DNA of 9,292 bases from Deltaproteobacteria bacterium (GCA_021799555.1 JAJZAG010000139.1:1-9292); one strand, 5' to 3'; positions 1 to 6,734 are shown, numbered from the stretch's first letter. Notes: generated by a model not told the origin, from the sequence alone. Numbers and translations are program-made.

Positions 1-1
1 G

Positions 2-520
2 TTCCACGAATCGCTCAACTTGGCTGCGGTCTGGAAGCTGCCGGTGATCTACGTCTGCGAAAACAACGGCTTCGGCGAGTTCACTCCGATGGAGACCGTG
101 ACCTCTGTCAGGGATATCGCCGTGCGCGCTCAGGCTTACGCGATTCCGGCGCACGTCGTTGACGGCAACGATGTTCTCGAAGTCTATCGCTACGCTAGCG
201 AGGCTGCGGCTCGTGCGCGCGCAGGCGAGGGCCCCACCCTGCTCGAGTGTAAGACCTATCGATGGGACGGACACGTCGTTGGTGAGCAGGCTTTCCTTGG
301 CCCGAACGCGTACCGGGCCGAGGCGGAAATCGAGGCATGGAAACAGAAATGCCCGATTATCAAGTTCGAACGATTCGTGCTCGAAGGCGGAAAAATCAGC
401 CGCACTGAACTCGACCGCATTGTCAGCGAAACCCAGAGCGAACTGGATCGGGCTATCGAGTTCGCACGCAATGGCACGCTGCCAGATCCATCTGAAGTTA
501 CCGATGACGTTTTTGCCTGA
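2..520 (+). CDS. Thiamine-diphosphate dehydrogenase E1 component, alpha subunit (3' part)
   Basis: C-terminal 172 residues of the alpha subunit of a 2-oxoacid or acetoin dehydrogenase E1. With the beta subunit it decarboxylates the substrate on thiamine diphosphate and hands the acyl group to the lipoyl arm of E2. The frame is open from base 2, so the 5' half, including the GDG half of the ThDP motif, lies outside the window. The visible start reads FHESLNLAAVWKLP, and CENNG (local residues 19-23) is the second half of the GDG-x(about 25-30)-NN ThDP/Mg site. The later TLLECKTYRWDGH segment matches the family's conserved strand leading into the active-site loop. After this GH the loop reads VVGEQAFLGPNAYR, unlike the serine-bearing loop of classical pyruvate dehydrogenase, so I do not assign pyruvate as substrate. 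It is followed 63 bp later by E1-beta and then E2, clearly one operon. The family call is firm; the choice between acoA- and pdhA-like is open. Confidence 0.93.
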   Translation, partial: FHESLNLAAVWKLPVIYVCENNGFGEFTPMETVTSVRDIAVRAQAYAIPAHVVDGNDVLEVYRYASEAAARARAGEGPTLLECKTYRWDGHVVGEQAFLGPNAYRAEAEIEAWKQKCPIIKFERFVLEGGKISRTELDRIVSETQSELDRAIEFARNGTLPDPSEVTDDVFA

Positions 521-570
521 GAAGATCTCCGGATCCAAGGGGCGCGGAATAAAACCGGACGACGCGGATC

Positions 571-577
571 GAGGTGA
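571..577 (+). promoter_or_regulatory. Ribosome binding site of the E1-beta gene
   Basis: GAGGTGA lies six bases before the ATG at 584. It is close to the consensus Shine-Dalgarno sequence and supports that start. Confidence 0.7.
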
Positions 578-583
578 GTAACC

Positions 584-1555
584 ATGGCGCAGTTAAGTTA
601 CGTTCAAGCGATTAATCAGGCGCTCGATGAAGAGATGGCTCGCGATCCTCTAACCTTCGTTATGGGCATCGACGTGGCGCTCGGCGCCTTTGGCGCGACG
701 CGAGGTCTACGGCAGAAGTACGGCGCCAGCCGCGTGCGTAACACTCCCATCTCCGAAGCCGGGTTCGTCGGCGCGGCGGTGGGTGCGGCGATGGCCGGGG
801 CGAGGCCGATTTGCGAAGTCCAGTTCGCGAGCTTCTTTTACTGCGCGATGGATCAGGTTTGTAATCAGGCGGCCAAGCTGCGCTACATGTCGGGCGGGCA
901 GGCGCGGATGCCTTTAACCTTCCGTGCCACGTACGGCGCGGTAGGCAGCGCGGCCGCGCAGCATTCCGAAACCATCTATGCGCAATTCCTGAGCGTCGCG
1001 GGACTGAAACTCGCGATGCCGTCTTCGCCCGCCGACGCCAAAGGCCTCCTCAAGAGCGCAATCCGCGACGACAACCCCGTCCTCGTTTTCGAGCATCTCT
1101 CGCTCGGCGGATTACGCGAGGAAATCCCAGCCGGCGACCATCTGGTCCCCCTCGGTAAAGCGGCAATTAAGCGTCCTGGCGAGCATGTGACGGTAATCGC
1201 GATCGGCGCGATGGTGCAAAAGGCTCTGAAGGCCGCCGAGAATCTGGCGGCTGAGGGTATCAACATCGAGGTTATCGATCCGCGCACGCTCATCCCCCTA
1301 GACGAGGACACCATCCTGAGTTCCGTTGCAAAGACCAACCGTGTCGTGATTGCCGACGAAGGTCACATGCGTGGTGGCGCGGCTGCCGATCTTTCAGCCT
1401 TGATCGTCGAAAAGGGATTCGACTCGCTCGATGCTCCGCCCAAGCGCGTGACCTCGCTGGATGTTCCAATCCCGTTCAGTCCACCGCTCGAGAGGGCGGC
1501 GATAGCGGGCCAAGCGCAAATCGAGAGCGCCGTGCGCGAGTTGGCCGGCCACTGA
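584..1555 (+). CDS. Thiamine-diphosphate dehydrogenase E1 component, beta subunit
   Basis: Beta subunit of the heterotetrameric (alpha2beta2) E1 enzyme, 323 residues, the usual length for the family (about 325). Order: N-terminal transketolase-type pyrimidine-binding domain (about 4-178), then the C-terminal transketolase domain (about 190-315). NTPISEAG contains Glu58, the expected glutamate that activates the aminopyrimidine ring of ThDP. MSGGQARMPLTFR and the following AQHSE (His127) are the conserved active-site region. VIDPRTLIPLD and VIADEGHMRGG are signatures of the C-terminal domain, which contacts E2. The ATG has a strong GAGGTGA ribosome site. The gene sits between E1-alpha (63 bp before) and E2 (54 bp after), with no terminator-like sequence in either gap, so the three are probably co-transcribed. 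The catalytic residues named are all present. The exact substrate (pyruvate, acetoin or a branched-chain oxoacid) cannot be read from the sequence. Confidence 0.96.
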   Translation: MAQLSYVQAINQALDEEMARDPLTFVMGIDVALGAFGATRGLRQKYGASRVRNTPISEAGFVGAAVGAAMAGARPICEVQFASFFYCAMDQVCNQAAKLRYMSGGQARMPLTFRATYGAVGSAAAQHSETIYAQFLSVAGLKLAMPSSPADAKGLLKSAIRDDNPVLVFEHLSLGGLREEIPAGDHLVPLGKAAIKRPGEHVTVIAIGAMVQKALKAAENLAAEGINIEVIDPRTLIPLDEDTILSSVAKTNRVVIADEGHMRGGAAADLSALIVEKGFDSLDAPPKRVTSLDVPIPFSPPLERAAIAGQAQIESAVRELAGH

Positions 1556-1609
1556 ACCGCGGCCAAGTCGGCCCCGCCTCAGCTCTGTCCGCACATCGAG
1601 TGAGATTCT

Positions 1610-2800
1610 ATGGCCGTTGAAGTGATCATGCCCAAGTTCGGACTGACCATGCAGGAAGGTACGATCCAGCATTATCTGAAGTATCCTGGCGAAGCCGTGC
1701 GGGCCGGACAGCCGTTGTACGAAGTCGAGACCGAGAAAGTACTCTATGAGGTCGAGGCGCCCGCCTCGGGCACTCTTGCCACGACGCTGGTTCCGGAAGG
1801 CGAGACCGTCGAGTGCGGAGCCGTTGTGGCAGTAATAGCAGAAGCCGGCGACGATGTCGCAGCAATCGTCGCAAGTTACGGGAACGGCGCCGAACGGCGT
1901 ACCGCGGTGTCCGCCGCTCCTCGCAAAACGGCGACCGGAGCGATGGCCGATGACAGCGGCGTCACCCGACAGGTGGCGAGTCCGGTCGCGCGCAAGCTCG
2001 CGGCCGAACTCGGCGTCGACCTGTCGAGCGTAAGCGGCAGCGGACCGGGCGGGCGTATCACGCGCGAGGACGTCGAACGCGCGGCGAGGGCCGGCGCGCC
2101 CTCGAAATCCGTTGCACCGCTTTCTGCCGCCATGTCCAACGTCGGCGCAATCGCGATGCGCGGAATCCGCAAGACTATCGCCGAGCGGATGGTGCTTAGC
2201 CTGCGCGAGGGCGCCCAGCTTACGATCAGCACCGAGGCCGACGTCACCGCTGCTGTCGAAATGCGCGAGCGGATTTCGCGCCAGTTCGACTTCACGTACA
2301 CGGACCTGATGATCCATGCCGTCGCGCGCGCCTTGGTGCGCCATCCGCGGATGAACTCGCAACTTGTCGGAGACACGATCGTCCCAGCGGCGCAGGTGAA
2401 CGTCGGGATGGCGGTGGCGCTCGAAGAGGGGCTGATCGTACCCATCATCTTCAGCGCCGAAACGAAGCCATTGCGCGAAATCGCCACGATGACGCGCCAC
2501 CTCGGCGAACGCGCGCGCACCGGTAAACTTCGCCTCGAAGACGTAAGCGGCGGGACCTTCACGATCACTAATCTGGGAAACTACGGTATCGACGCTTTTA
2601 CGCCGATCGTGAATCCCGGCGAGACCGGCATCCTGGGCGTCGGGCGTATCATCGAGAAGCCTGCAATCCATAGGGGCGAGATCGCGCGACGCTCAATGAT
2701 GACATTGAGCCTCACGTTCGACCATCGGATAATCGACGGAGCACCGGCGGCGCAATTTCTTCAGACGGTTGTTGAGATATTCAACTTTGGCGAGCGCTAA
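1610..2800 (+). CDS. Dihydrolipoamide acyltransferase (E2) of a 2-oxoacid/acetoin dehydrogenase complex
   Basis: Core subunit of the complex, 396 residues. It accepts the acyl group from E1 on a swinging lipoyl arm and transfers it to CoA. Domains: one lipoyl domain (about 2-78), with the lipoylated lysine predicted as Lys43 in VETEKVLYEVEAP; an Ala/Arg/Thr-containing linker (about 90-118); a peripheral subunit-binding domain (about 122-157; SPVARKLAAELGVDL and GPGGRITREDV), which holds E1 and/or E3; a second linker; and the catalytic acyltransferase domain (about 178-396). The active-site motif DHRIIDG supplies His372 and Asp376, and TFTITNLGNYGIDAF is the conserved core strand region. A GAGTGAG site five bases before the ATG supports this start. 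A single lipoyl domain is usual for PDH E2 of Gram-positive bacteria and alpha-proteobacteria, and for acetoin and branched-chain complexes. No E3 gene follows. All key residues are intact. The acyl specificity is unknown. Confidence 0.96.
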   Translation: MAVEVIMPKFGLTMQEGTIQHYLKYPGEAVRAGQPLYEVETEKVLYEVEAPASGTLATTLVPEGETVECGAVVAVIAEAGDDVAAIVASYGNGAERRTAVSAAPRKTATGAMADDSGVTRQVASPVARKLAAELGVDLSSVSGSGPGGRITREDVERAARAGAPSKSVAPLSAAMSNVGAIAMRGIRKTIAERMVLSLREGAQLTISTEADVTAAVEMRERISRQFDFTYTDLMIHAVARALVRHPRMNSQLVGDTIVPAAQVNVGMAVALEEGLIVPIIFSAETKPLREIATMTRHLGERARTGKLRLEDVSGGTFTITNLGNYGIDAFTPIVNPGETGILGVGRIIEKPAIHRGEIARRSMMTLSLTFDHRIIDGAPAAQFLQTVVEIFNFGER

Positions 2801-2867
2801 CCTCGGCAGCGCACGTTAGGTAAACGGCCATCCGATCCGGGAAGACATTGCGGGATCGCCAAGTCCG

Positions 2868-2882
2868 CCGCAGTTCGTGCGG
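2868..2882 (+). terminator. Weak hairpin after the E1-E2 operon (possible terminator)
   Basis: CCGCA-gttcg-TGCGG forms a perfect 5-bp stem with a 5-base loop, 68 bp after the E2 stop. It lacks a proper downstream T-run (TTGCAATTG follows), so it is at best a weak intrinsic terminator. Its last base flanks the proposed -35 box of the next gene. Confidence 0.25.
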
Positions 2883-2912
2883 TTGCAATTGTAAACCCGT
2901 CACGACTATAAG
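2883..2912 (+). promoter_or_regulatory. Sigma-70-like promoter for the exported repeat protein
   Basis: TTGCAA (2883-2888) and TATAAG (2907-2912) are separated by 18 bp. The -10 box matches TATAAT at 5 of 6 positions and the -35 box matches TTGACA at 4 of 6. The boxes lie in a locally AT-richer stretch running to about 2946, within otherwise GC-rich DNA, 55 bp before the ATG at 2967. This suggests the gene is transcribed apart from the E1-E2 operon. It is a prediction by eye only. Confidence 0.45.
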
Positions 2913-2966
2913 AAAAAGTGCTACCAGCGAAATAGATTTTTTTATCAGCAGACGGGAGAGTTTGCG

Positions 2967-4265
2967 ATGAAATTACGGGCGATTGTTCCCGCGCTTTCAA
3001 TTCTGCTCGGTTGCGCCGTTAACGTGCACGCGGTTTCGCTGACCTTGCAGGGCGAATCGGCGGGACTTGCCTCGGCGAGTTCAGAGGCGCTTTACGCGAG
3101 CGACAGCTCCGGTAAGTCCGTTCTGGTCACAGAGGTCGGCCTTCCTTCCCCCGACGGCGGCGACTTCAGCGAAGTCGGAGTGCCCTCGATGATGCCTGAT
3201 GGACGCGTGCTGTTCGGTGCCGAAACGACAGCTAAGGACGGAAAAACTCACTGGGCGATCTTTATCGGCGATCCCGACCGGACGCCGGTTTTTCGAGTGA
3301 CCCGCGCGATCGATTTGAAGCCGACGGAAGATTGCTCTCCAACATTAAAGGGCGATCCGTATCCGGTCGCCGATGCTGACGGCGATATCGCATTTATGGC
3401 GCGCATCGGTGAAAAATCGGATGCGCTGGTGATGTATTCGCAGGGAACTCTCACCTGTTTGGCACGGACCGGAAGTAAGACCGCCCAAGGTCATGACATA
3501 GCTGTCCTCAGTTTCGGGAGCCCAGAGATGGGCCAGAGCGGGCAAGTAATCTTTAATGCGTGGCTCAACTCTCCGCCTGCACATGATGCGAAATCAAGTT
3601 CGGCGGACGGTCCGGACCCCGCGCACAGGCATCGCCAGGCTCTTTTGATCGCTTCACGCGTCGGTGGAATCAATGAGATTGCCGCTGAAGGCGATTACGG
3701 CCCCAATCACACCCGGTACGCACAACCGTTCGGGCTTCCAGCCGCCCTTGCGTCTGCGCAGGGTACGCTGGTTGCTTTCACGGCCAAGACCGAATCGGGG
3801 GCCGCGCTCTTTCTGTATCGCGACGGCGAGATGGCGCGAATTCTCCCGACCGGCACACTCACACCTGAAGGACCCGTCACTTACCTATCGCCTGGGCGTC
3901 CCGGCCTGATGTCCGACGGTACGACAGCGGTACTGGCGGGGGTTGCGCGGGTGCCGGCGGTATTTCGTCTATCACATCAGAGGCTTGACTTGCGGTTGCA
4001 ACGTGGACAATTGACGCCATTTGGCACCGAGCTCGAATCGCTTGGCGATCCCGTTTTGACGGCCGATGGTACGATGTTTATCGGCGCAACCGATTCCGAG
4101 GATAACGAGAAGCTGTATGAATTGGGCGGCGATGGCGCATTCTTCGAGGTTGGCGCGCAGGATCCCATCTACAAGATCTCGACGGCGACGCATCGTCATT
4201 CGATTTTCACCGGCACACTAACGGTTAATCAGCACGGCGATTTCGCTTACCTGGGCGGCAAGTAA
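2967..4265 (+). CDS. Exported protein with seven propeller-like repeats, function unknown
   Basis: A 432-residue protein with an N-terminal signal sequence: Lys2 and Arg4, a hydrophobic core (about 5-18), and a likely signal peptidase I site after Ala22 (VHA). LLGC (13-16) could instead be read as a poor lipobox. The mature chain carries seven copies of a short motif of the form P-x-x-x-x-[D/S/Q]-G-x-x-x-[F/aliphatic], with the invariant Gly at about 79, 139, 192, 266, 318, 368 and 424. Spacing is 50-74 residues. Examples are MMPDGRVLFGAE, DADGDIAFMAR and LTADGTMFIGAT. This resembles the NxxGxxAF tandem-repeat class of exported proteins and a beta-propeller with one motif strand per blade. 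No catalytic motif is apparent. The chain ends four residues after the last motif strand, so the N-terminal strands may close the ring. GGGAGAG seven bases before the ATG supports the start. It has its own promoter-like sequence, so no functional tie to its neighbours is evident. Confidence 0.85.
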   Translation: MKLRAIVPALSILLGCAVNVHAVSLTLQGESAGLASASSEALYASDSSGKSVLVTEVGLPSPDGGDFSEVGVPSMMPDGRVLFGAETTAKDGKTHWAIFIGDPDRTPVFRVTRAIDLKPTEDCSPTLKGDPYPVADADGDIAFMARIGEKSDALVMYSQGTLTCLARTGSKTAQGHDIAVLSFGSPEMGQSGQVIFNAWLNSPPAHDAKSSSADGPDPAHRHRQALLIASRVGGINEIAAEGDYGPNHTRYAQPFGLPAALASAQGTLVAFTAKTESGAALFLYRDGEMARILPTGTLTPEGPVTYLSPGRPGLMSDGTTAVLAGVARVPAVFRLSHQRLDLRLQRGQLTPFGTELESLGDPVLTADGTMFIGATDSEDNEKLYELGGDGAFFEVGAQDPIYKISTATHRHSIFTGTLTVNQHGDFAYLGGK

Positions 4266-4356
4266 AGCGCTGCCTTCGGGACGGATCGGACTCGGATGCG
4301 CGAGTTTTCGCACGCTTCGCTTTTCAAGCCGCTGCGGGAATGCGATTGTTGTCGGG

Positions 4357-5034
4357 ATGTCGACCATCAGTAAATTCACGGCGCTGTCTTCGACCCTGTA
4401 CAAGTACGCGGTCGAGCACGGACATAATGACGACCCGATCCGGCGCGAGCTTTCCGAGGAAACGGCCAAGCTTGGTCCAATATCCGCGATGGAAATCGCG
4501 GCTGAGCAAGGTACGTTGATGGCGATTCTCGCAACAGCTATCGGCGCGAAATCCGCCGTCGAAGTCGGCACCTTTACCGGGTACAGCGCCTTGTGCGTCG
4601 CGCGCGCACTTCCCGACGACGGCCATCTGCTTTGCTGCGACGTAAGTGAGCAGTGGACCAGCATCGCACGCCGCTATTGGGAGAAGGCCGGGGTCACAAA
4701 CAAGATCACGCTCAAGCTGGGGCCGGCCGTCGAGACTCTGCGCGCTCTACCGGCTTCGCACACTTTCGACTTCGCATTTATCGACGCCGCCAAATCGACC
4801 TACCGAACCTACTACGAGGAAATACTCAAGCGCACCCGCCCCAACGGACTCATTCTGCTCGACAACGTGCTATGGAACGGAGCCGTAATCGATCAAACCA
4901 ATCAAACCGAAGACACCAAGGCTATCCGCGCGATCAATGACTTCATCGTCCATGACGATCGCGTCGAAGCGGTCATGCTGACGCTGGCCGACGGTCTGAC
5001 GATCGTGCGCAAAAAATCGCGGCGCACGACTTGA
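4357..5034 (+). CDS. SAM-dependent O-methyltransferase, caffeoyl-CoA O-methyltransferase family
   Basis: A 225-residue cytoplasmic class I methyltransferase of the Methyltransf_3 (caffeoyl-CoA/catechol-type) family, a normal length for bacterial members (about 215-225). These enzymes move a methyl group from S-adenosylmethionine to a hydroxyl, often of a catechol-like substrate, with a divalent metal. The SAM-binding glycine-rich motif is VEVGTFTGYSAL (68-79). CCDVSE (93-98) is the acidic strand that binds the SAM ribose. FDFAFIDAAK (137-146) carries the metal ligand Asp143 and Lys146, and LLDNVLWNG (167-175) carries the other metal ligands Asp169 and Asn170. The substrate loop contains DQTNQTEDT (179-187). 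No good ribosome site precedes the ATG at 4357 (GTCGGG abuts it), but no other in-frame ATG, GTG or TTG lies close upstream, and the N-terminus aligns with family expectation. The gene follows the exported repeat protein after 91 bp. The substrate is unknown. Confidence 0.93.
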   Translation: MSTISKFTALSSTLYKYAVEHGHNDDPIRRELSEETAKLGPISAMEIAAEQGTLMAILATAIGAKSAVEVGTFTGYSALCVARALPDDGHLLCCDVSEQWTSIARRYWEKAGVTNKITLKLGPAVETLRALPASHTFDFAFIDAAKSTYRTYYEEILKRTRPNGLILLDNVLWNGAVIDQTNQTEDTKAIRAINDFIVHDDRVEAVMLTLADGLTIVRKKSRRTT

Positions 5035-5040
5035 TTGACT

Positions 5041-5071
5041 GAAGCCTTCCGGTAGGGGCTACCTAAGCTTT
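5041..5071 (+). terminator. Hairpin in the convergent gap after the O-methyltransferase gene
   Basis: An inner perfect stem GGTAG-ggg-CTACC (5051-5063) is flanked by an outer GAAGC/GCTTT pairing (5041-5045 with 5067-5071, one G-T pair), separated by an internal loop. It starts six bases after the methyltransferase stop. There is no real poly-T tail, so it may be a weak or factor-assisted terminator. The rest of the 5035-5187 gap shows no gene and no other convincing signal. Confidence 0.35.
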
Positions 5072-5187
5072 CACGACGCCATCGGCCTCATTCGGGCACC
5101 ACTCCCATCCGCGCAAGTGATCGGGTCGAAAGCCTGATTGCGCAGGGTATCGGGACATATGCGTAATAAATCGGTTCGCGCCCGCTG

Positions 5188-6012
5188 CTAATGCTGTATC
5201 GTAATCTTGCGCGCCTTGCCCGCTCGGTCGACCGTAATCGTAACCGGCCCACCGCTCCTTACCGCCTCAATGCCCGATGTAAAGTCAGTGACGCGCGTCA
5301 CTGGATGCGAATTAACCTGCGTCACAATATCGCCGCGGATGATTCCGGCACGCATGGCTGCGGAATCGGCATCCGCTACCAGCACACCATGGCCGGACCG
5401 CCAGTCGAACGCCGCGGCAAGCTCGGGCGTCAGATCCTGCACCGTGATGCCGAGCGCTATCGCGGTTTTTGGTCCCGATATTGAGGGTGATGCCCCGGCG
5501 AGATTTCGATTCGGCTCATTGATAAACAGGGGCGCAGCCACGAAAATCGGCGCGTGCGCCTGCATGGCCAGCGCAATCGCGTCGCTCGGGCGACTATCGA
5601 TAGCGTACTTGCCGTTGTCGAGGTAAATCTTCGCAAAATAGATTTCGCCCTGCAGATTCGAGATTTCCACCCGGTCGATCCGATTTCCGGTTTGGATGAT
5701 CACGCTGTCGAGCAGGTTATCGGATAGCGGACGCGGTGGCTTGACTCCGCGCAGCGCTAACAGGATCGCCTGCGCTTCATTGTCTCCGATAATAATCGGA
5801 AGCTCACGCCCACGAGCCGAATCGATCAGCAGAACGAAATGCGCCTGCGCTTGCTCGTCAAAACCTACCGTAGCCACCTTGACTTGTACCGAGTCTGAAC
5901 TGGTAGCTGCGGGGTTGTGCACGGACGCCCGATCATGCTGGCCGCACGCGCACGCCGCCAGCATCGCGGCAAGCATCAGCAGGCAGATACGATGCCCTGC
6001 AACAGTTCGCAT
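5188..6012 (-). CDS. Predicted lipoprotein with a DUF151 (bifunctional nuclease fold) domain fused to a PDZ domain
   Basis: 274 residues in three parts. (1) A lipoprotein signal: Arg2/Arg8, hydrophobic 9-20, lipobox LAAC (18-21) with Cys21 as the lipidated residue, then a short polar linker (24-40). (2) A DUF151/bifunctional-nuclease domain (about 41-167) with the hallmark stretches LPIIIGDNEAQAI (71-83), GVKPPRPLSDNLLD (89-102), GEIYFAKIYL (122-131) and IDSRPSDAIALA (138-149). (3) A PDZ domain (about 187-270) opening LGITVQDLTPELA, with GVLV, AMRAGIIRGDIV and VNSHPV, as in HtrA/DegP-type PDZ domains. The DUF151 domain is usually cytoplasmic, with nuclease activity reported for some members. 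Here an envelope location is predicted, with PDZ suggesting peptide or protein-tail binding. It lies 45 bp after rlmE on the same strand and is probably co-transcribed. TTGGG is the only weak ribosome-site candidate. The domain calls are firm; the biological role is unknown. Confidence 0.92.
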   Translation of the reverse strand: MRTVAGHRICLLMLAAMLAACACGQHDRASVHNPAATSSDSVQVKVATVGFDEQAQAHFVLLIDSARGRELPIIIGDNEAQAILLALRGVKPPRPLSDNLLDSVIIQTGNRIDRVEISNLQGEIYFAKIYLDNGKYAIDSRPSDAIALAMQAHAPIFVAAPLFINEPNRNLAGASPSISGPKTAIALGITVQDLTPELAAAFDWRSGHGVLVADADSAAMRAGIIRGDIVTQVNSHPVTRVTDFTSGIEAVRSGGPVTITVDRAGKARKITIQH

Positions 6013-6057
6013 CAGCCCAAGGTTACGCGTCCGGCACCATCAATGCCAAGAGGTCCT

Positions 6058-6666
6058 TCATCGCCCTTCGTTTCGTCTCCGAAACCGTTTAGCGACGATG
6101 TACAGCTCCGAAGAACCGGGACGGGTGGCGACAGTGCGCGTCACCGCGACCGATTCGAAATCCCGCTCGAACTCGGCGACGATTCGGCTGAATTCCTTAC
6201 CCATGAATACCTTGGCAATCATCGCGGCGCCCGGCCGCAGTACGCGACGCGCGAATTGCCGCGCTGCAATCAATAACTCGTGCGAGCGGGCTTCATCGCG
6301 CATCGCGATTCCGGTCAGCTTGGGCGCAAGGTCGCTGGTCACGAGATCGGCGGCACCACCAAGTCCGGCGATCACGCGTTCGACGGTCGCGCGGTCCAGA
6401 ATGTCTCCGGTTATGACGATGACGCCCGCCGGAACATTCGTGCATCGGGCAAGATCGACTCCCACGATCCGTCCCGCAGGTCCCGCCGCGCGCGCGAGGA
6501 TCGCGAGCCATCCGCCGGGCGCGCATCCGAGGTCGGCGATCCGCGCGCCGCGCGGCGCGATCTTTGCGCGCTCAATCAACTCTTCGAGCTTGAACGCCGC
6601 ACGCGACGGAAGTCCGCGCTCGCGCGCCTTGCGGTAATACTTGTCGCGCGGCTCGTAAGTGGCCAT
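6058..6666 (-). CDS. rlmE: 23S rRNA (uridine-2552 2'-O)-methyltransferase RlmE (FtsJ/RrmJ)
   Basis: A 202-residue SAM-dependent methyltransferase that 2'-O-methylates U2552 in the A-loop of 23S rRNA late in 50S assembly. E. coli RlmE has 209 residues, so the length is right. The N-terminus has the RNA-contacting YYRKARERGLPSRAAFKL segment. The SAM site is DLGCAPGGW (45-53), followed by VGVDL (68-72). The catalytic K-D-K-E tetrad is complete: Lys26 (AAFKL), Asp112 (SDLAPK), Lys152 (AKVF) and Glu187 (SELYIVA). The ATG at 6666 lacks a strong ribosome site (only CGGA at about the right spacing). A better purine stretch lies before an in-frame four-codon mini-ORF upstream. The gene is divergent from pcrA and is followed 45 bp later by the DUF151-PDZ lipoprotein gene. 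RrmJ-type proteins are often near ftsH or heat-shock genes in enterobacteria; that context is not seen here. Confidence 0.97.
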   Translation of the reverse strand: MATYEPRDKYYRKARERGLPSRAAFKLEELIERAKIAPRGARIADLGCAPGGWLAILARAAGPAGRIVGVDLARCTNVPAGVIVITGDILDRATVERVIAGLGGAADLVTSDLAPKLTGIAMRDEARSHELLIAARQFARRVLRPGAAMIAKVFMGKEFSRIVAEFERDFESVAVTRTVATRPGSSELYIVAKRFRRRNEGR

Positions 6667-6706
6667 CGTGGTCCGTCAGTCGAGTGACATTTCCTCACCC
6701 GGCGGT

Positions 6707-6734
6707 TTGATCATTGCGTCAGAGCGGCTATCCT
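6707..6734 (+). promoter_or_regulatory. Candidate promoter of the PcrA/UvrD helicase gene
   Basis: TTGATC (6707-6712) and TATCCT (6729-6734) have a 16-bp spacer, and each matches the sigma-70 consensus at 4 of 6 positions. They lie 38 bp before the helicase ATG, inside the 106-bp divergent gap that must also hold the rlmE promoter. I could not place the rlmE promoter convincingly. Confidence 0.3.

Noticed and set aside
1561..1575. GGCC-aagtc-GGCC palindrome between E1-beta and E2
   Set aside because: Only four base pairs with no T-run. It does not look like a terminator, and the genes appear to be one operon.
1394..2671. A 425-codon open frame on the - strand opposite E1-beta and E2
   Set aside because: It is fully antisense to two well-supported genes. 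Its translation is rich in Arg, His, Asp and Gly with no recognisable domain, a typical shadow frame in GC-rich coding DNA.
4266..4356. Open frame continuing about 36 codons past the stop of the exported repeat protein, considered as a truncated C-terminus
   Set aside because: The read-through translation is Arg/Cys-rich and shows none of the repeat motif, so there is no evidence that the stop truncates a longer protein.
4892..4909. Near-perfect 9-bp tandem repeat (ATCAAACCA/ATCAAACCG) inside the O-methyltransferase gene
   Set aside because: It is in frame, encodes QTNQTE in a loop of family-typical length, and shows no sign of a functional DNA repeat.
5120..5138. Imperfect inverted repeat ATCGGGT/AGCCTGAT in the convergent gap
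   Set aside because: The stem needs a G-T pair and a bulged base, and has no T-run on either strand. It could arise by chance.
5696..6637. A 313-codon open frame on the + strand opposite the DUF151-PDZ gene and rlmE
   Set aside because: It spans two clear - strand genes and the gap between them, is very rich in Arg and Ser, and matches no family I recognise.
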